Shown piece by piece: positions 56,801 through 64,000 of a DNA stretch of 64,000 nucleotides. The stretch is taken from the NCBI GenBank assembly GCA_023101725.1, contig JALJCO010003435.1, forward strand, positions 36,001 to 100,000, read 5' to 3'. Origin of the DNA: Atherinomorus stipes. Its lineage: Eukaryota; Chordata; Actinopteri; Atheriniformes; Atherinidae. The notes below the pieces were generated by a model that was not told the origin of the DNA, did no database searches, and worked only from the letters and a program-made list of their open reading frames with translations. Every line of letters begins with the position of its first letter. The first letter of the stretch is position 1. The position numbers and the translations under genes were made by a program.

Positions 56801-59711
56801 AGACACGCCCCTTTTGCTTGATACAGGCTTCATGTGGAACCTTCCACTTTGCTTGATAAAGGCTTCACTTAGACACGCCCCTTTTGCTTGATACAGGCTT
56901 TGTGTGGACACGCCCACTTTGCTTGATACAGGTTTCATGTGGACACGCACACTTTGCCTGATACAGGCTTCCCTTAGACACGCCCCTTGTGCTTGATACA
57001 GGCTTTGTGTGGACGCGCCCACTTTGCTTGATATAAGCTTCATGTGGAACCTCCCACTTTGCTTGATAAAGGCTTCACTTAGACACACCCCTTTTGCTTG
57101 ATACAGGCTTCATGTGGACACGCCCCCTTTGCCTGATACTGGCTTCATGTGGACAAGCCCCCTTTACTAGATACAGGCTTCATTCAGACACGCCCCTTAC
57201 AGGCCTTCATGTGGTCACACCACTTTTGCTTGATACAGGCTTCATGTGGAACCTCCCACTTTGCTTGATAAAGGCTTCACTTAGACACGCCCCTTTTGCT
57301 TGATACAGGCTTTGTGTGGACACGCCCCCTTTGCTTGATATAAGCTTCATGTGGAACCTCCCACTTTGCTTGATAAAGGCTTCACTTAGACACGCCCCTT
57401 TTGCTTGATACAGGCTTCATGTGGAACCTTCCACTTTGCTTGATAAAGGCTTCACTTAGACACGCCCCTTTTGCTTGATACAGGCTTCATGTGGAACCTC
57501 CCACTTTGCTTGATAAAGGCTTCACTTAGACACGCCCCTTTTGCTTGATACAGGCTTTGTGTGGACACGCCCACTTTGCTTGATACAGGCTTCATGTGGA
57601 CACGCACACTTTGCTTGATACAGGCTTCCCTTAGACACGCCCCTTGTGCTTGATACAGGCTTTGTGTGGACACGCCCACTTTGCTTGATACAGGCTTCAC
57701 TTAGACACGCCCCTTGGGCTTGATACAGGCTTTGTGTGGACACGCCCCCTTTCCTTGATAAAGGCTTCACTTAGACATGCCCCCTGTGCTTGATACAGGC
57801 TTTGTGTGAACACGCCCACTTTGCTTGATACAGGCTTCGTGTGGACAAGCCCCCTGTGCTTGATACAGGCTTCATTTAGACACGCCCCCCTTTGCTTGAT
57901 TCTGGCTTCATGTGGACAAGCCCCCTTTACTAGATACAGGCTTCATTCAGACACGCCCCTTACAGGCCTTCATGTGGTCACACCACTTTTGCTTGATACA
58001 GGCTTCATGTGGAACCTCCCACTTTGCTTGATAAAGGCTTCACTTAGACACGCCCCTTTTGCTTGATACAGGCTTCATGTGGAACCTTCCACTTTGCTTG
58101 ATAAAGGCTTCACTTAGACACGCCCCTTTGCTTGATACAGGCTTCATGTGGACACGCACACTTTGCTTGATACAGGCTTCCCTTAGACACGCCCCTTGTG
58201 CTTGATACAGGCTTTGTGTGGACACGCCCACTTTGCTTGATACAGGCTTCACTTAGACACGCCCATTGTGCTTGATACAGGCTTTGTGTGGACACGCCCC
58301 CTTTCCTTGATAAAGGCTTCACTTAGACATGCCCCCTGTGCTTGATACAGGCTTTGTGTGAACACGCCCACTTTGCTTGATACAGGCTTCGTGTGGACAA
58401 GCCCCCTGTGCTTGATACAGGCTTCATTTAGACACGCCCCCTTTGCTTGATACTGGCTTCATGTGGACAAGCCCCCTTTACTAGATACAGGCTTCATTCA
58501 GACACGCCCCTTACAGGCCTTCATGTGGTCACACCACTTTTGCTTGATACAGGCTTCATGTGGAACCTCCCACTTTGCTTGATAAAGGCTTCACTTAGAC
58601 ACGCCCCTTTTGCTTGATACAGGCTTTGTGTGGACACGCCCCCTTTGCTTGATATAAGCTTCATGTGGAACCTCCCACTTTGCTTGATAAAGGCTTCACT
58701 TAGACACGCCCCTTTTGCTTGATACAGGCTTCATGTGGAACCTTCCACTTTGCTTGATAAAGGCTTCACTTAGACACGCCCCTTTTGCTTGATACAGGCT
58801 TCATGTGGAACCTCCCACTTTGCTTGATAAAGGCTTCACTTAGACACGCCCCTTTTGCTTGATACAGGCTTTGTGTGGACACGCCCACTTTGCTTGATAC
58901 AGGCTTCATGTGGACACGCCCCCTTTGCCTGATACAGGCTTTGTGTGGACATGCCCCCTTTGCTTGATATAAGCTTCATGTGGAACCTCCCACTTTGCTT
59001 GATAAAGGCTTCACTTAGACACGCCCCTTTTGCTTGATACAGGCTTCATGTGGACACGCCCACTTTGCCTGATACAGGCTTCACTTAGACACGCCCCTTG
59101 TGCTTGATACAGGCTTTGTGTGGACACGCCCACTTTGCTTGATAGAGGCTTCACTTAGACACGCCCCTTGTGCTTGATACAGGCTTTCTGTGGACACGCC
59201 CCCTTTCCTTGATAAAGGCTTCACTTAGACAAGCCCCCTTTACTAGATACAGGCTTCATTCAGACACGCCCCTTACAGGCCTTCATGTGGTCACACCACT
59301 TTTGCTTGATACAGGCTTCATGTGGAACCTCCCACTTTGCTTGATAAAGGCTTCACTTAGACGCGCCCCTTTTGCTTGATACAGGCTTCATGTGGACACG
59401 CCCCTTTTGCTTGATACAGGCTTTGTGTGGACAAGCCCCCTTTGCTTGATATAAGCTTCATGTGGAACCTCCCACTTTGCTTGATAAAGGCTTCACTTAG
59501 ACACGCCCCTTTTGCTTGATACAGGCTTCATGTGGACACGCCCACTTTGCTTGATACAGGCTTCACTAAGACACGCCCCTTGTGCTTGATACAGGCTTTG
59601 TGTGGACACGCCCCCTTTCCTTGATAAAGGCTTCACTTAGACACGCCCACTTTGCTTGATAAAGGCTTCACTTAGACACGCCCACTTTCCTTGATAAAGG
59701 CTTCATGTGGA
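53790..59711 (+). repeat. 35-bp satellite, main block with higher-order repeats
   Basis: About 165 units of two main types: GCTTGATACAGGCTTTGTGT + GGACACGCCCACTTT and GCTTGATAAAGGCTTCACTT + AGACACGCCCCTTTT; others carry GGAACCTCCCACTTT or ATATAAGCTTCATG. A marker variant (CCCTTTACTAGATACAGGCT followed by CCTTACAGGCCTTCATGTGG) recurs near 55079, 56505, 57162, 57917, 58466 and 59229, showing repeat units of roughly 0.55-1.4 kb. All 60-97-codon frames on both strands here come from the 105-bp (3 x 35) periodicity and are not genes. Confidence 0.95.
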
Positions 59712-60045
59712 CAACCTCCAAGCAAATTTTAACGAACGTCCGTTTAACGTTCTCCAAACGTCCAGGCAACGTTTGCTGAAGGTTGCTGTGCAACCTTTAA
59801 GGAATGTTCGGGGAACGTTCTCTGAATATCCAGGCAACGTTCACTGAAGGTAGCGCAGCAACCTCCCAGCAACTTTTAACAAACGTTCGCAGAACGTTCT
59901 CTGAACGACCCCTTATATAATGTAACCTTTAGGGGACGTTAAGGTAACGTTTGCGGAACGTTCCTTAAAGGTCACAGCAGTGTAACCATTAGGGAACCAT
60001 CAGGCAACGTTGCGGGGACGTTGCCTGAAGGTCACGGTTTGTTGG
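59712..60045. mobile_element. AACGTT-rich arm right of the satellite
   Basis: TTAACGAACGTCCGTTTAAC, CGGGGAACGTTCTCTGAATA, AGGCAACGTTCACTGAAGGT, CTCCCAGCAACTTTTAACAA and a closing GACGTTGCCTGAAGGTCACG + GTTTGTTGGGA. Shares motif order with 51990-52170. It contains the likely end of the element hosting the satellite. Confidence 0.65.
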
Positions 60046-60050
60046 GAAGG

Positions 60051-60084
60051 ATGATGATAATAATAATAATAATAATAATAATAA
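60051..60084. repeat. (ATA)n microsatellite
   Basis: About 10 ATA triplets following ATGATGATA. Confidence 0.95.
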
Positions 60085-60330
60085 TTAAAGCCGCAAGCGG
60101 CATTGAAGGCCCTCGCACCTCTGGCGGCGCTCCGGCCTATGCACCTCGTAGTCAGTGTCACATCATAACTGTGTGCCAAATTTCATTCCCGCAGTTTTTT
60201 GTGCTGGCTGGGGCTCACCATTTGAAGCTTTCTGTGGGTGCTATGGAGCTTTATGAACTTTACCTATCCAACACATGTCTGTAAATGAGTTCAGGATCTG
60301 TGGCGAGTGGTAGAGATCAACATTTTTTTT
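60085..60330 (+). repeat. AGCCGCAAGCGGC-headed dispersed repeat
   Basis: Starts with TTAAAGCCGCAAGCGGCATT (short hairpin GCCGC-AAG-CGGC), then GGCCCTCGCACCTCTGG and CATCATAACTGTGTGCC. I recognise the head as a frequent fish repeat adjoining trinucleotide arrays, class unknown. It ends near a T14 run (60317-60330). Confidence 0.45.
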
Positions 60331-61640
60331 TTTTTTATGTGTTACTTTGCCAAAAGAATACTTTTGTTAATTAATTTAATGTTGTAATGTCATGAAAATT
60401 CATTTAAGAATAAAAGCTTTCAAGTCACTCTTTCTCTATTAAGGAGTAACTACCTCCCCCTTTCATTTGAAGTCAGCTGATGCATTTTGCACGCAATGGT
60501 CTGCTGACCCGCTGCGAGACCAGATAAGGTGCATGTACATGTCTGTATTTGGCCAAAGCTGACAGCCTAAGCTTCATCAATGCTGCAAAACAAAATGGAA
60601 AAATAAGCCCCATCACTAGATAGATGCTTTAGTATATTCCAACACAGACGGTAGTGCATCGCTGTAAACTGGGATTTGATCTATTACCACAAAAAGATTC
60701 AGTATTGGAAGAAAAGAAAATCTGAGATGTTTTTAATTGGTGTGTGTGTTTGTAAACAGGAAATATAAAGATTTGTAGGATCACTTGAGTTTATGCCAGG
60801 TACAAAATATTTTGCATAGCTTTTATAAGTGATTATGCAACCTTAAAATTTTTTCTAGAAGTATATATACTGAGGATTAAATGTCATTACAGTCAAACTT
60901 CACAGTAGATGTATTTTCTTTATTTCCATAGAAACCTTTATCATGGAAGCAGATAACATTGAGCCGTCTGCTTTGTGTTGTAAAAACCCTTTAAAATGAA
61001 TATATTTTATATATCTGTATTTGTTTATATGGTCACATTATTGGGGCGAATCTTCCATGTAAGGGCAAACATCAAGTTCTTAAAATGAAAATCATTATAT
61101 TTGAACAAAATAGCTAATGTTGTAAAGTTAGGATGAGGAAAAGCAGTGGTTATGTTCAAGGTTAGGGATCTAATGTCCTCTGAAGACATGGATATATTGT
61201 AGTACCTGTTGTAGTGCTAAGCTAGGTTGGGTCGTGAGGATGTGAGCCACTATCAAGGTCTTAGCGAAGCGCTCCAAAGAGGTGAAATTGAGTTTGGACT
61301 GGCTACAAAGCTAATCAGCTCTGTCTGGCCTGAAACCTGATGACTGCTCACAGACATGAAAGACAGATGATGCTATAAAAGACCAGGTGGATGTCACCAC
61401 CAACCAGCATTCAAGCGCTGACATCACTGATGGTTGGGCTGGTCTACTGCAGCAGCTTCCAACACACAGCAAACCAACATGCAGAAGTTTAAATGGACCT
61501 TTTTGTTGAATTATGTAAGTCATATGTTTTATGAAAATCTTATAATGGAATACTGTTTAAGAATTAGTCTAGCATGAAAGAGATTTGGTTCGACCAAACC
61601 ATTTTATGCCCAACCCAGTGGGAGTGCTACTACGTATTCC
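60331..61640. other. Unassigned sequence
   Basis: No domain, RNA or clear repeat seen. Minus frame 61311-61523 lacks motifs. Confidence 0.35.
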
Positions 61641-62080
61641 ATAAAAACACCATAAATGGTGCACATGCCCATAGACATGTGTTAACTACAATCTGCTGTT
61701 CCACCACATCCCGAAGGTGCTCAGCTGGATTAAGATCTGGTAACTGTGGAGACATTTGGAGTACAGTAAACTCATTGTCATGTTCCAGAAAGCAGGGAGA
61801 GATGATGTGAGCTTTCGTGACATGGTGCATTATCCTGCTGGAAGTAGCCAACAGAAGATGCTACACTCTAGTCATAAAGGGATGGACATGGTCAGCAACA
61901 ATACTCAGGTAGACTTTGGTGTTTAAATTATGCTTCTTTGGTTCTAAGGGGCCTAAACTGTGCTAGGAAAATGTCCCCAACATCATTAGACCACCAGCAA
62001 CCTGTTGATACAATGCAAAATGGATCCACATGCCTTCATGCTTACCAACAATTCTAACCTCAGAAAACTACTGTGGACTG
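61641..62080 (-). pseudogene. Tc1/mariner transposase remnant
   Basis: On the minus strand: KAHIISPCFLEHDNEFTVLQ, then PQLPDLNPAEHLRDVVEQQI. The latter is the conserved Tc1 block PxSPDLNPxEHxWD with the third catalytic acidic residue (E of NPAEH). The preceding DNAPCH-like motif with the second aspartate has decayed to SRIMHH. Further upstream coding pieces (62080-61860) are frame-broken. About 70 clean residues remain of a roughly 340-residue protein. Confidence 0.8.
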
Positions 62081-62107
62081 CATTTATTTCAATCTTCTCA
62101 TGTTTAA

Positions 62108-62755
62108 AGGATAACTTTTCTTTTTTTTCAACTTGGACCTTATTTCTAGGAGTTTATACGTGTATTTACTCACCAGTAAAATTTCTGCATCACTTTGACT
62201 CTTCGGAAGATATTACGTTGAGTCTCCCTTTGGTGTACGTCCAGTAATAATGGCGGAGACTGGGCAGTCACTATAAGTATAAGACATTATCTGCAGCAAA
62301 ACTTTTGATTTTCAGCAATGCTTTAAGTAGAATGAACGAACGAACGAGTACTATTGTCCTGTGAGTCTAGATTTAGCTTTCCGTTAGTCATCAGGGTGTT
62401 CTACACAGTTTTTGGGGCCGCGCGTTCACGATGCGCATTTTTGTAGTACAGCTGAGAAGAGCAGGTCGCTACCCAGACAACAATAACACAATTTGTGAAA
62501 CTCTGAACTCACAGGACAACAGTATTCATTCGTTTGTTCATTCCACTTAAGGTATTGATGAAATCAAGGAGTTTTACTGCAGATAATGCCTTATATAGTG
62601 GCTTCCGCCATTTTACTGATGTACACCGAAGGGCGACTCAACGTAATATCTTCCGAAGGAGTCAAAGTGATGCAGTAAACTTTACCGGCAAGTAAATGCA
62701 CGCATATACTCCTGGAAATAAGGTCCAAGTTAAAAAAAAACAAAAAAGTTATCCT
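62108..62755. mobile_element. TTAA-target fold-back element (AGGATAACTT family)
   Basis: TTAA (62104-62107) AGGATAACTTTTCTTTT ... AGTTATCCT TTAA (62756-62759). The arms (about 62108-62374 and 62506-62755) are inverted over about 250 bp with modest divergence and include GAGTCTCCCTTTGGTGTACG and its inverse. 648 bp, no coding. Fits Kolobok/piggyBac-type target choice. Confidence 0.82.
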
Positions 62756-64000
62756 TTAAAGACAGACAACGTAACTTTTGTGAGACCTTAAAAATATGCG
62801 TTTCTGACTCTGTTTGATGGCACACCAACATTCATGATGCACATTTTTGAGCCATCACTGGCCAGAGGCGTCCTTAGGCTCAGAAACTGTGATGTAGGAG
62901 TATTGGTTGTGCACAAATAGTCTACTAGCAAATGGATATGAACCAGAGATAAACACAGTGGGTGTTTTGAACATGCATCATGTCAGATTCGGGAAAGAAA
63001 CACAAGGAAACATTACCGGAGGAAGAGAGAGGAAAAGAAGAAGAGGAAGGGACGGAACAAGAGTCTAGATAAAACTGTCTTACTGGCTGGAGTGCGCTCA
63101 CAGTACAGGTATGATGCAAGATGGATGCTAGTTTAGCCGTCGATAGGGGGGCGTGTCACTGAGAAAACTGCTAAAAGTTCAATTGTGTGTCTTTAATAAA
63201 TTATTTGCAGATGATTGAAGCTTTGTGACAGTGCATTTTCCTGCTTCGAAGTAGGAATGTCACCATTACTTAATTTCACAATCATCACTTTTCAAAATGA
63301 TTATCATCTCAGAACAGTATTGGCAAATCAGCGCAACATGCACACGAAATAAAAACAGAGTTGCACAACATCCGCATGTTGCCATCTACATTATTTTGTT
63401 TTTCTCGAGCAGGAAAGTATGGCAAGAGAGGTTTTCTACTCCAAAGAAGCAGATTAAGTCATCTTTATCAGATTTCTTTGGTTATGAGAAAAAATGATAA
63501 AGGGATGTCATTCTGGAGACAGCTCACCAGCTTGTAAAGCATGTCATAAAAAGGAAAAGAGGAAATGCATTAAATATGTTATACCATGGTCAGGAGACCA
63601 TGTATATGTGTATCCTGCTTCTCACCTAGTATCTGCTAATATACTAGTATCTGTTCCAGTGTCCCTGCATTGAAATAAGTCAATTGATGTTTCACTACCT
63701 GCAGGATAACAACTGCTTTGTTTGCTAAAGTAAAGGTAGATGAACACTAACTGGGAAGAAAGTTCAACTAATGTAACATAGAAATGAAATGTTCTGTCAT
63801 TTGCAATTTTTGAAATTGCATTCACCTGTTTTTTGGACTTGCAGCGCAATGTGACGCCTTCAGCATTTTTCATTTAATGTTACACAATACAGATGAGAAG
63901 AAACAGAAATTGTGTCAGACTTTTTGATGGATAGTTTTGCTGTAGAGACATGAGCGACTCAGCATCAGGTTTATGTTCTTTTGTTTTCTATGTGCAATGA
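62756..64000. other. Mostly unassigned, two weak exon-like pieces
   Basis: 62980-63072: ATG frame MSDSGKKHKETLPEEERGKE, strongly charged, stop TAA; an alternative frame over the same stretch reads NKSLDKTVLLAGVRSQYR before CAG|GTATGA. 63413-63497: after TTTCTCGAGCAG, a frame RKVWQERFSTPKKQIKSSL + SDFFGYEKK ends in TGA. Neither matches a family I can name. The rest shows no feature. Confidence 0.35.

Noticed and set aside
54049..59379. Many 60-97-codon frames on both strands (KPVSSKVGVSTQSLYQAKGA type and LDTGFMWTRPLCL type)
   Set aside because: They arise from the 35-bp satellite (105-bp reading period), occur on both strands at once, and lack start or regulatory context.

Overview
The window looks like teleost fish nuclear DNA from a very repeat-rich, gene-poor region. 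The basis is the mobile-element content: an L2/Maui-type LINE, a fish LINE whose reverse transcriptase contains PLDWQTG, an L1/Tx1-type LINE, tRNA-derived SINEs, hAT, Tc1/mariner, PIF/Harbinger-like, Mutator-like and TTAA-target DNA transposons, and a DIRS-like gag. The sequence also has vertebrate-type introns and microsatellites. I see no complete, clearly intact host gene. Most long open frames fall in tandem repeats (34-, 35-, 40- and 142-bp units) and are artefacts.

Layout. 1-2.4 kb: long inverted repeat. 2.5-7.0 kb: a 34-bp minisatellite cut by a hAT element (8-bp duplication) and by a truncated L2 copy. 7.4-8.1 kb: fold-back element inside an older repeat. 8.17-12.65 kb: four transposons nested inside one another, each boundary readable. 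12.6-16.7 kb: LINE tail, SINE, and a Tc1 relic split by a TG...CA LTR-like element that itself carries a SINE. 17.3-19.7 kb: antisense LINE carrying a MITE. 19.83 kb: an acidic exon-like block, the best candidate host exon. 20.55-23.05 kb: DNA transposon with an internal array of about 42 x 35 bp. 24.3-26.7 kb: TTAA element and hAT-type MITE.

27.6-31.4 kb: the most gene-like part. A plus-strand multi-exon gene ends in an all-cysteine RING-type domain, and it converges on a minus-strand integrase-like DDE fragment. Both are broken by stops or frameshifts. They may be two genes of one mobile element, but that is inference. 32.2-36.8 kb: hAT transposase with an internal deletion and an antisense L1 fragment. 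36.8-42.1 kb: MITEs, including one with a clean 9-bp duplication, and a nearly full-length but frameshifted L2 LINE.

42.4-47.9 kb: a large fold-back structure. Its arms contain tandem arrays of a 142-bp unit in opposite orientation, and its core holds a DIRS-like gag relic. 47.9-60.0 kb: AACGTT-rich transposon arms, an AT-rich stretch, and about 7 kb of a 35-bp satellite with higher-order structure and one orientation switch near 53786. 60-64 kb: microsatellite, degenerate Tc1 transposase, a 648-bp TTAA inverted-repeat element and two weak exon-like pieces.

Limits: everything was read by eye from the sequence. Family names rest on recognised motifs and terminal structures, not on a database search. 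Edges without a stated target-site duplication are approximate.
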